From contig NC_085051.1 in NCBI RefSeq assembly GCF_963662255.1, forward strand, positions 53,359,101 to 53,423,100: 64,000 bases of DNA, given 5' to 3'. This DNA comes from Cinclus cinclus. Taxonomy: Eukaryota > Chordata > Aves > Passeriformes > Cinclidae. Every line of letters starts with the position of its first letter. Positions within the stretch are counted from its first letter, which is position 1. A program made the position numbers and the translations under genes. Positions 28,001-37,790 of this stretch are shown here, one piece after another. Under the pieces are notes generated by a model. The model saw nothing but the letters and a program-made list of their open reading frames with translations, searched no databases and had not been told where the DNA came from.

Positions 28001-28170
28001 GGTCTAATACAAATGAATTCACTTATGGTTTATTAATCTGCAGGCCTGTTAGGGTATTCAGCAGGAAAAATGTTGAGAGTTGCTCAGAACAGATTTAAAG
28101 GACTTCCGTGAGTGGAGAGCAAATCAGAGAACTTTTATTTTTTCCTCTCCTTTTTATCTTTCTGAGCTGC

Positions 28171-28216
28171 TGTAACTGAGTATGGTGTTTTTCCCTCCCT
28201 TTCTTCACTTCTTTAG
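28171..28216 (+). other. splice acceptor region of exon A
   Basis: A nearly unbroken pyrimidine tract, TTTTTCCCTCCCTTTCTTC, runs into ACTTCTTTAG and ends at 28216. A possible branch site, CTGTAAC, lies about 42 bases upstream of the exon with its adenosine near 28175. The opening of the conserved KIF26 reading frame right after the AG supports its use. The branch point is an inference. Confidence 0.8.
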
Positions 28217-28717
28217 GACCCACGATTATCAGCTTTAATTTTTGACAAGCTTCAAGTGCCTGACTATTTACAGAAAAACAGGAATGAAGGAGAGAGCAGA
28301 TGTGAAACTTGTGCCACTCACTTGAATCAGCTGAAGCAGGAAGCCATTCAGATGATGCACACCCTCAGCCAAGCCAGCTACCCAGAGATGCCCGACCTCC
28401 TGCCCGGTGCTGGGGCAGTGACCAGCATGGTACCCAGGATGGTCACTGTCTCTTCTCAGAGAGACCTGCCACTCCTTGCTGGGCAGGTGGGCAGGCAGCC
28501 TGGAAAGTCGCCCAATCTCTTCTCTGCGGCAGAGAGGAAGAAAGGACTCGCCTGGTCTCAAGGCGTGGGCAGTTTTCCCAACTCCAGCGTTCAAGTGACG
28601 GTGGCCCCCAGTGGTCTCAGTGGTGCCCTGAGCTCTGTCACCATCCAAGCTCAGCAGTACCTCGAGGGCATGTGGAGTATCTCCAGGGTGAACAGCTTCC
28701 TCCCTCAGGCTTGTCTA
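28217..28717 (+). CDS. KIF26A: KIF26A internal coding exon A (N-terminal pre-motor region)
   Basis: The exon encodes 167 residues in one open frame. It opens with DPRLSALIFDKLQVP, followed by a paired-cysteine motif RCETCATHLNQL (Cys29, Cys32) and the helix-like KQEAIQMM. A divergent Ser/Pro/Gly-rich linker spans about residues 48-108. The end is conserved: KGLAWS, then a block including VTIQAQQYLEGMWSISRVNS and ending FLPQACL. KIF26 proteins are atypical kinesins. KIF26A is reported to bind microtubules without normal ATPase cycling and to restrain GRB2-dependent GDNF-RET signalling in enteric neurons. This exon lies ahead of the motor domain. The KGLAWS and LEGMWS-SRVNSFLP-ACL blocks match my memory of KIF26A better than KIF26B, although CATHLNQLKQEAIQM also resembles KIF26B. 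The acceptor is a long pyrimidine tract ending in TTTAG and the donor is GTAAGT. Both boundaries are phase 0. There is no start codon here, since the exon is internal. The exon number is unknown. Confidence 0.93.
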
Positions 28718-28723
28718 GTAAGT
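28715..28723 (+). other. splice donor of exon A
   Basis: The sequence reads CTA|GTAAGT, with a full-consensus intron side. The frame stays open for 8 more codons and then stops at 28742-28744, so the conserved ACL residues mark the exon end independently of the splice signal. Confidence 0.85.
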
Positions 28724-29821
28724 AGTGATAATTCAGCTGCTTGAGTTGTGTTTGCATGTGTGTGGACATACAGAGAGATACAGAAAAAGTTTGAGATCTA
28801 GCCATATTTATCTTTGTGGGGATCAGCTAATGGTATTCTAAGCCCTGTTTCATGGGTTAAAGAGCTTTGAAATATGTTCTATCAGATGTCACGAGGAATT
28901 TACTTTCTTATCTCACATGGTGGGATCCTTTCCTCAGATGTTTTTGCACCTATTTTAGCTTTGTGTATGCAGGTGATGTTATTTATCTGTCACATACCTG
29001 GTAACCCCTTTAGAAAAACACAAAAGGCCAAGTTTGTCACACCTGAAGCTCTGGGAGCTTCATGGAATTATATCAAAGATGAACTTGACCCTCAAGTCTA
29101 GTGCTGAGCTTCTAACGCTGTGTGCAGTTCAGCACTTGCTGCTGATGGACTGTGATGCGTAGCATTAATCTGCAGCTTAGATGTGTTGCAAAACAGTTTG
29201 CTGCTGAGGAAGGGGCTCAGGAGGTTGCTTCAGAGCCATGTGCCTGTAAATGTCACTGCACTTGGATTTTAAGCCTTGATGTTGATTTCCTGTATTCTGC
29301 GTGCATTTTACGAACTCCTGTGGGAAATGGAAAAGCTTCATAGAGGTGCATGTTACCTTTAAAGCAAGTTCATTATGTGGCTGTCTATGGAACTGTGCTA
29401 TGAAGAAGAATGCAATATGTAGCTGGTTTTGGGTAAGATTTATTCCTGACCAGTTTTCAGGTAGTGAATGCGGGAGTGTATGTAATAATGAAATGTGTAC
29501 AGTTTGAAGTAATGGTTTTCATTTAAAGATGACATAGCAGATCTTGTGAGATCAGGTATTTTGGTGCCAAGCAGCTTTAAATTTAACATAATGCCTTATG
29601 TGCTGTTGTGTGTAAACACTACTTAATATTGCTTGGTAGCTTCAGCTGGTTGAGCTCCAGGATCATCAGAGATAAATACTTGGGAACTGCTGTGTAACAT
29701 TACTTCATTACTTTTTCAGGCTGACTTGTGTTTCCTTCCAGAAAAGGCTTGGAGACTTGATTCCTCCCTCCCATACTTTTCTCTCTTAAGGAAATTTGTG
29801 AATTCACATGCATTCTACCTT

Positions 29822-29831
29822 GGGGGGGGGG
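29822..29831. repeat. G10 homopolymer
   Basis: Ten uninterrupted guanines sit in otherwise mixed sequence. Their length should be treated cautiously, since long G runs are error-prone in sequencing. Confidence 0.8.
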
Positions 29832-30689
29832 TTCCCATTTAAATCCAGTGAATCTCCACTGACATCAGGTCATTCACTGAGAAAAGGGAAAATGGCCCAT
29901 TCAGCTCTTCACAGTTTATAAGGAACTTCTGCTATGAGAGCTTTTCTCTAAATTGTTGCTCCATGCATTAGCGATCAATTTGGCCATGTAAGGTGTATGT
30001 TGTTACTTTTAAATTGCCTTCCTAGTTCTTTGTATAACACAGAAATAGAGAAGGAAAAATGGGAAATGTGCTGGGCTAAGAAGCCTGCACTCTGAAAGCA
30101 GAAGTATTTCCATTTGTCTGCTCATTCTTTGTCTGCCCTTATTCTTGTCCTAAATAATTCAGTAACAGCCAGCTGCAGATTTCTTCCTGCTTAACCATGC
30201 TGACTGATAGATGTGGTCTTCCCTAACCACTACGCTATTCTAAGATAAAACTGTTGCCTCATTTAACCCCTGTGAAGAAAAAATGTGTATAATACAGCAG
30301 AGCTTAAGTGTGATTTAGGATTGTGCAAAGAAACTCAGTAGCCTGGAAAACAGTGACCTTTAACGAAAGGACAAACACTGTGAGTATTGGAGGCATCTTG
30401 GATGTGATCCAGTCATCTGCAAGGATCATTTAGATTTATAAGCAATTTTTAGAGAGAAGCTAGTCTTCAGTTGTTTTATCTCTCCTCTCTAATTATTTTA
30501 TTCATTTAAACCCAAATGTAGTTGCTGAAGACTGTGAGTGCATCTCTTTCCAGATGGTGCTTCTTGTGTGTCGGAATTCTTCCATTGCCTTTTGTATTGT
30601 TAAAAGCCTTGTGTCTGATGAAGTTGTTTGGGTGGGTGAGGCAGAAAGTGCTTCCCCTACGCTCTTCCCCTGAGGAATCACAGGTGTTG

Positions 30690-30935
30690 AAGAAAATAGG
30701 GTTGGAGAGATTTCAGGAAACAGCTAGTCTAGCCCTTGTCTAGGACAGTATCCACTGCAGGACATTCTTGTCCAATGCTTATCTTACATAATTTTACAAT
30801 TTTTCAAGGACTGGGATTTTCCGAGTTCTGTTGATTCTCACATCTGAACTTCCTTCCCTGTTAGAGAGATAATTTTGTCTTTTCTTTCCTGAAGTTAAGA
30901 GACACGGTTTAGGTTTCAGATTAACCCAGAAGAGA
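30690..30935 (-). mobile_element. old CR1 3' UTR fragment
   Basis: The order of motifs follows the old sauropsid CR1 3' UTR in reverse complement: GGGTTGGAGAGATTTCAGGA, CTAGTCTAGCCC, then a decayed middle. The end carries a TTAGAGAGATAATTTTGTCT-like stretch and TTAAGAGACACGGTTTAGGT. Divergence is high. The assignment rests on remembered consensus. Confidence 0.55.
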
Positions 30936-33900
30936 ACTGTACATATACATACTTTTAGTGGTGTCTGTCTTTAGTAATACTTCCTGTCGTGTGGAGCAAA
31001 GCTGGTCTTGCTAGAGGAATTCTGCAGCAAGAACTACTGCAATAGAAAGAACAGCACTGAATGTACTATTTATTGTGTGTGACTGGATTTTGATGACTTC
31101 AGCCCCCATTTAGGCAATGTACTGCACAAATGCAAAAGAAAAAGATGACTCTTTTCCCAGGGAGCTTCCACTCTGGGTTGTGACAGCAGTTATTTTGACC
31201 ACCCTGTAAATATTCCTGTTTCACTGGGAATCTGTACTTATGCCTTGAAACAGGTGCTGAAGTCCCTGGTTGGAGGTTCTTCCCCAGTGCCTACCCTCCT
31301 GGTGATTTAACTCACTGCTGCATATGAAGTGGGCATGATGAATTTAATGAATTTGGGAAGACATAAAGCAAAGGCTGGGGGTCATCTCAAGTATTTTTAA
31401 TTGCCAGAACCACAGGTGTTTATTGTAACATAATTACTGATTAGTGGCTGTGGAAGACCAACAGGCACTTCCAGGAGATTTTCAGTCCCTCTGATCTTGG
31501 ATGTCTGTCTTGGCCTGCCTTGTCCACCAGCAGTGCCTGTGGTAGAGCCCGGGTAGGTCATGTGGAGCAAATCCTTTTTTGGATGCAGGCTACTGTGTCC
31601 CCAGTGCCTTCTGGATGTGAGAAGACACCACAGTGTACATCTGCCAAACCTCAGGAGACCTTGCAGCTGCACACGTTTCTCCAGGATCTGTATTTCTTAT
31701 TCATGGTTAGTTCTAATAGTGATGGTAGTGGAGTTGTCTGTGGAGAGAAAAAAATGATTTGATTTCTGCTTCTCTCATCTCCCTCCCCGAACTCGCATGT
31801 ATTACCCTGTAATGTCACGGTTGTGAAAACACTTCTGGGCTGAACGCTGGGGGTCAGAAGTGCAGGACATCGTAAATTTTTAATATGTGTTTGGAGTTCA
31901 AGTGTGAAAAATCCATTATATAGATTATAAATTTTTTGAACAGGAACGTGTGTTTGAAGCATAGTGTGGCTGCTGTTCAAACCAAAATAATGACCATGGG
32001 CTTTGGGAGCTGTGAAGAGGAACAGTAATTAAGGATCTGGAGGAAGGTTCAGGGAGGGGAAGACTAGGATTGCAACCAAGGAGCAAAAGGTGAAGCTGTA
32101 ATCAGCTTTACCCAAGCGGCCTGTTGTGAAAAATTACAAAAAATAATCATCAGTAGCAGTGATAAGTTGTCTGAGCAGACAGTGAACACAGTGGAGGAGA
32201 GGGAGCTGGTATAACTCTGGGTAAAGCAGGTGATTTGTGCTGGACACCTGACAGCTATAATTAATAAATAGTTTTAAATTGATGTTTTTAGTTCTAGACT
32301 TGACAAGTGAATATAAGGTTACTACTCAGATGAAAAAAAAATCATTAGCAGTGCTCAGCACTGCCACCAGTTTAATGCAGAAGAAGAGGACTGAGGGGAG
32401 TTTGGGCTTCCCAGATGTGTTGGAATCTGGCTGAGAGGTAGAACATGAAAACCACTGAAAATATCTTGTATGCCTATTAGAATTATCTGCATTTATTGTG
32501 TATTGTAGAAAAAAGGAGGTGTTATTGTATATTTTAAATTGACTGTGCTATTATTATGCAGTGTTAGGTACTGCATTAAAGTGCTAAAGTAGCCATGCCA
32601 TGTACTATAAAGATATCTCAGTGAAATAGAGCTTACTTGCAAATTGCTTTTTCTTTCATCTTACACAAAATTAAATCCTGGTCACACTGTATTTCTTACT
32701 TGAATATATACAACTGGTACTGGTTATAAGGCAAAGTGTTGTGGCTCCTTGAATACTTACCAGTTTGTAAGTGGATTAAAAATATATTAAAAAAATGCAC
32801 CATTAAGAAATCTAAAAAGTTGGAGCACTAAGAATTTGAAGTGCCTTAAGTAAAACTTTTGAAGCCTATGTATGCAAAACTGTAAAATTATCAAAAGCTC
32901 AATGTCTGTTCCTGAGAGTATCCACAGATTTAAATTTAGGTATGAGTTTATTGCTCGGATCCGTGAAGTTCAGAGAGGAAGGGTTCAGCCACAACACAGC
33001 ACATGTAAATGGGTGCATAGACTCTAAAGTTAAAGAACTTATGTTTATTTGTCTTACGTGAAAAACTTATGAGTTATTTTAGTTGCAAATTCAAGCTTTC
33101 CTGTAGTTCGAGTAAGTCTTCTGCTTACCCTAATCTAAACCAGATGGATTTGTCTGAGAGTAGCTCAGCCTCTGTTGACTTTCCTTAAAGCCTCTTTGTT
33201 TGTTTATAGCCAGGATGACTTACATTTTGTTTAAAAGATGCAATAAAAGGCTGACTGTGGAAAACAGAACAATGACAAGATTTACTTTTCAGCATTTACT
33301 TTTTTACTTTGATAAATGTCATGCCAAATGGATTTTTAAATTAATTTTTAAAACCCTTCTTGATAGCTTTCTCAGTGACCTTTTATTAATACAACGTGGG
33401 AAATATATTTTGTAATGAAACAATTAAAATACAGTGCATTGACCATAAATCTTGTCCATGAGACATATGGATGTCTTTGAGCTTTGGGACATTTCTCAGA
33501 CTCCACGTATAACATCTTGATCCTCAAGAAGTCAGCGTAAGACAGATGGTGAAGCAGGGACTGCACAGAGGCTCTTCTGTTTTCCCTTTAGCTCCAGTAG
33601 TGCTGGTGTCACTGCTCTTGTAGAGGAAGTACATAAGGGAAAGGGGGTGGCAAAAATGACTACTTTTCAAAGTTAGTGTTGGTCACCCTCCATAACAAGT
33701 CTCAACAGCAGAAGGAAACCTTTTGGTCCAAGTTACTAAATGCCTTCTCATACTAACCTGATTTATGTTCCCATGGAAAAGTCCTTTGCTGTGACTGCTG
33801 CATGTCAGCTGGGCACTCATGCCTTGCTTTGAACTCTGCTGCCTTGGCAAATGCAGAGGGAGGGTGTGATGTGGGAGGACAACGCTGCCACTGCCAGTGA

Positions 33901-35759
33901 GACCCTGCCCAGCAGCCAGCGAGCAGACTGGCTTAGAAAGAGTGGGCTGGAAATTCAGCCTTAAACGTGCAGCTGAAAGCGTAGCCCTCTGTTTTGTGTA
34001 GTTGATGGGACCTTTGTGCTCTCTTATTCTAGATTGTCCCCAGTGCAGGGTGCTGAAGGTGAAAACAAGGTTACTTTTTAATATATTTCCAGGTATCAGA
34101 GGGATACAGGAAAAATATTAAGAGTTAACAGAAAGGTTATTGGTTACAAGATGGAAACGAACATTTTCTTGGGTGAGGGTGTGGATTTGCATTTCTTTTT
34201 ATTGTGTTTGACACTTCTACCGTAGTATTGGTTTTACAGTTGTGGGACAGGGTTACTGTTTGAGGACTGGGACCCTCTTGTGGCTCAAATTACCACCTGA
34301 AACCAGTTCTTTTGATCTTTCACCCCTCCAGGCTAAGCAGTTGTTATTACAGCTCTCACGAAGAAACAAGTCCATACTTGCCCTCTGTTGACAATTGAAG
34401 TCAACAGGCAATAATAAAGAAAATGTTTGCCCAGACTTCACCTGTAACTCATCAGAGATATATTTAAGACAAGCAGACTTTAGAGATTGTGTGGAAATGA
34501 TAATCCACTGGATTTATCTTTGGCTCACAGTTCATTCTCTCATCTGGCAAGTGTATCACAAGCTACACTAAATACCCCAAATATTTAAATTTTCTACTCT
34601 TGCCTTTCAGCTTGTTTCTTTGGCTTTTCTGTTTCCTTTGCTCCCTTCAGCTTCTTTTGCTTCCTGCTGGTCCATTTATACTCTGAAGTATTAATGCTCC
34701 ACTTTAATTCCCCAATGAACTGATAATCAGTGCATCCCATTCACCCCAGCGCTAGAAGTCACCATACAAGGAAGGTTCATCCTTTCTGACTGAAGCTCAG
34801 GAGTGGTGTCATCCAAGATTTGAGAAAGAACAGCTTTTACAAGGCTACTATTGCATGGGCTACATGGGTTAAGGGTGGGTTGCAGATTAATAATACCCTT
34901 TGGCTTCAGAAGTTAATGCACCAGAGAAACCAAATAAATTCAGGCTGAGCTCAGACCTCAGACCTGTGTGCAGGCTGGTGGAGGGGAAAGTCTTGCAGTG
35001 ATGTCTGTGTAACACATGAAAGGAACTGATTTGTACAGCTGTATGCAGGTAGGATTGCCCAGTTGTCCTGCTTATGTAGAATAGTATTTGAACATAATCT
35101 GTTTTTCTAGAAAGTGCATTGAATTTGACATTTCCTCAACAAGCTGTTTACTGGAATGATGGCATGTTGAGGGTGTGGGCCTTCAGCTGTGCACAGTATG
35201 AGCATTGCTGAAAGCATCTCCTGTTGTTTTGTGGCATGAGGGGCTGAGCATGTGGCAAAAATTGGTGCTCTTTGTTGCTAGCAACTTGAGTCAGTGAAGC
35301 ACCCTGCCTGGTAGCTTCTGACAGGAGGTTTAAAAAGCATCAATAGAAAATGATGTGTCTATTTTTGTGTTTCAGCACTTAGGGGAGAATTTATGATGTA
35401 TGGATAGAGTTCATAGATATTTCAAGCATTTCATATGTGTGTGTTTAATGGAATGGATTGCCACTTTAGTGAACATAGCAAATCAGCTCTGTTAATTGAA
35501 AAAGATTTTTCACATTATTGCTAATGATGTGACAAAGTTTTGTTAGAGATGGTGCATAAAATAGCACTACTTCAAGTGACAATGTATGCATTTAAATTCC
35601 TTTTTTCCCATTTACGTGCATTATTGATTTTATTTCATTGTTGAGCAGCTAATGGATTTATAATTTGAATACAGTCACTGTAATCAATGATGGGATTATT
35701 AGACTTATAAATAGAACTTTAAAACTACAATGAGATAATTTCACAATGACATTTTAGAG

Positions 35760-36632
35760 AGTGGGCTGCCCAACGGGGATGACTGAGTGGATGAGGTCCT
35801 CCAAAGACAGATAGGAACAACCTCATGTTGTTCCAGAAGTTCTGGTCCTCATAACTGACTTCAACCACCCTGATATCTGTTGGAGGGACAGCACAGCAGG
35901 GTGCAAGCAATCTAGGAGGTTCCTGGAATGTGTTGATAATTTTATTCTCCAAATAACAGAAGAGCCAGTGAGGGGAGGTGCTATACTGGACCTTGGTTGT
36001 GATCAGTGATGCAGAGTCTACCTGGAGCCCTTTAGCCAGTGGTGTTCCCCAGGGATCTGTGCTGGTTCCAGTTTAGTTCATCGTATTCATCAATGCCGTG
36101 GATGGAGGGACAGAGTGCAGCCTTGGGAAGTTTGCTGAGGGGGAATGGCTGGTACCACAAAGTGCTGTGCTGCCATCCAAACAGGCTGGAGATGTGGATA
36201 GAGAGGAACATAATGAAATTCAACCAAAGCAAGTGCGGGGTTCTGCAGCTGGGGAGGATTAACCCCATGAACCAGTACAGCCTGGGGGAGGACTGACTGG
36301 AAAGCAGTTCTGGGAGTCCTGGTAGACAAGAAGTTAACCATGAGCCAGCACTGCCCTTGTGAACAAGAAGGCCAGTGGTATTCAGGGCTGCATTATAAAG
36401 AGCATTCCCAGCAGGTCGAGGGGGTGATCCTGCATCTCTGCTCAGCCCTGGTTGAGACCACATCTAGAATGCTGTGCCCAGTTCTGGGCTCCTCTGTTCA
36501 AGAAGGACACACAGCTCCTGCAGGGGGTCCCGTGGAGGAGCTGAGAAGATGATGAGAGGACTGGAGCAGCTGTCTTATGACAAAAGGCTGAGGGAGCTGG
36601 GCATGTCTAGCCTGGAGAAGAGACAACTGAGT
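35760..36632 (+). mobile_element. CR1 LINE fragment, internally deleted ORF2 (endonuclease end plus reverse transcriptase)
   Basis: Two CR1 ORF2 segments are joined in sense orientation. The first (about 35760-35995) translates in part to TDFNHPDICWRD, TAGCKQSRRFLEC and EEPVRGGAILDLG, the end of the endonuclease domain. The second (about 36005-36632) starts in the reverse transcriptase with ASGVPQGSVL and continues with frameshifts and stops. It passes through KFNQSKCGVLQLGRINPM-like sequence, the RPHLE-CAQFWAP region and the typical tail GGGAGCTGGGCATGTCTAGC CTGGAGAAGAG. The middle of ORF2 between LDL and SGVPQG is missing. The FADD catalytic motif is also lost: after KFA the sequence reads EGEW. 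The copy stops abruptly within the tail, without the usual CR1 3' UTR and short terminal repeats. It is non-functional. Exact ends are estimates from remembered consensus. Confidence 0.9.
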
Positions 36633-36822
36633 TAATTCCTGTGGATTTGCATAGTTGCTACTATTTCAAATCTGGATGAGTTTTTTCTTTTGTGATACCT
36701 TATCTGAAGGAAGAATTTGAAAGGTGCTATAGGTATGAATCTGTTGCTGTGTTTTTGGTGTTGCTGGACAAAGATAATGGATCTGTCATTCAGAACTGTC
36801 TCTGCTGGTCTTCTCAAAAAAG

Positions 36823-36858
36823 AAGGTGATGGAGTTGTGCAAGGTGATGAAGTTGTAC
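36823..36858. repeat. 18-bp tandem duplication
   Basis: AAGGTGATGGAGTTGTGC is followed directly by AAGGTGATGAAGTTGTAC, which matches at 16 of 18 positions. It lies just downstream of the 36 kb CR1 copy. Confidence 0.85.
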
Positions 36859-37299
36859 AAGATTGTTTTAGGGCTCAGGTGGCATTGGAAGGATAAAGAA
36901 GGGGAGAAGTGGCCCTTGTGATGCCTGGCTTGGGAAAGGTGTAGGTTTAGTTATTTTCATGCAAGGTAGCTGTGCGGACATCCCGTTGAGTCTTGTCAGC
37001 CTCTCCTGATGACTCTGATGTGCTGATGGGGGATACGGGAATAGCGCAGCCTCCTATTGATAGTTGTGCTAAGATTCTCTTAAAAAGACTGAATGGGAAT
37101 GATAAGAACATTAGTAATAGCCTGCTGAGTCTCAGCTGCAGCCTGTCTAGCCCAGGGCTGTCTCCAGCAGTGAAGCTGGAGATGGTATTTAGGGAGAGCT
37201 GTGGAGCCTGGCTGTTTCCTGCAGTCAGCTCATACTCCCCAGCATGTTCAGTTGGAGAATTCACAGGGACACATAGCTGTCTGTTCCCTTCAGGATCTG

Positions 37300-37790
37300 T
37301 TTAGGGACCTGATGTTCAGGAGTTTATCCAAACCCTCTCTGACCCTGAAACACTATCTAACTCCACAGCCTTCTGTATGACAGGTTCCATGATTTCACTA
37401 CCTCAGCGCAAAGAAGTATTGATTTTCATTCAATTTTATTCTGTACCTCCATGACTTTGTAATCCTCAGTCAGGCTGTCTTCAGTCTTTCCTTCTCCAAT
37501 TTTGAGTCCTAGCCTCTTTAATCTCTCCTCCTGGTGTAGCTTCTTTATCTTCTTGGCTATCTTGGCTATTTACTTGCTTGGCTCTGTCACTTCCCTTACT
37601 CCACTACCCTGTCTTGAGATGCAATGCAATACTACACTCAATATGTGATGCTCATTATGTGGATACTCACCTTGTTCTCTGTGCCCTGCTTTGTGATGTC
37701 CAAAATTTGCTTGCTGGTGGATTTTTTGGGTTTTTTTTGGCTGCTGCTACATTTTGGTTTAGAGGAACTGTCAATGATCCTTAGATCTTC
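37300..37790 (-). mobile_element. possible ancient CR1-like LINE fragment
   Basis: AGCCTCTTTAATCTCTCCTC followed by a CACTTCCCTTACTCC and ATACTACACTCAATATGTG region has the order of motifs seen in antisense old CR1/L3-type elements. It may continue towards 38.3 kb, where I could not recognise more. It includes a perfect 9-bp tandem duplication (CTTGGCTAT, 37552-37569). Confidence 0.4.

Larger units (their letters stand above)
1..28216 (+). other. KIF26A: intron of KIF26A upstream of exon A (5' part outside window)
   Basis: No coding exon could be supported in this stretch. The preceding KIF26 exon should encode a WC-x2-C and LVELKRQA-type segment, and I did not find it by eye, so it probably lies upstream of base 1. 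Sub-regions: 1-10500 is unique AT-moderate sequence with T runs at 2785-2794 and 6381-6394 and a perfect hairpin at 3269-3290. 10525-10625 and 18930-19235 hold CR1 fragments, and 19900-20195 probably does too. 20310-20324 and 23301-23313 hold T runs. 21800-22200 is very AT-rich with an 18-bp palindrome. 25700-27300 is AT-rich sequence with no repeat that I recognise. Confidence 0.75.

Noticed and set aside
36032..36463. 143-codon minus-strand frame in the 36 kb region
   Set aside because: It is antisense to the CR1 reverse transcriptase. The similarity is on the plus strand.
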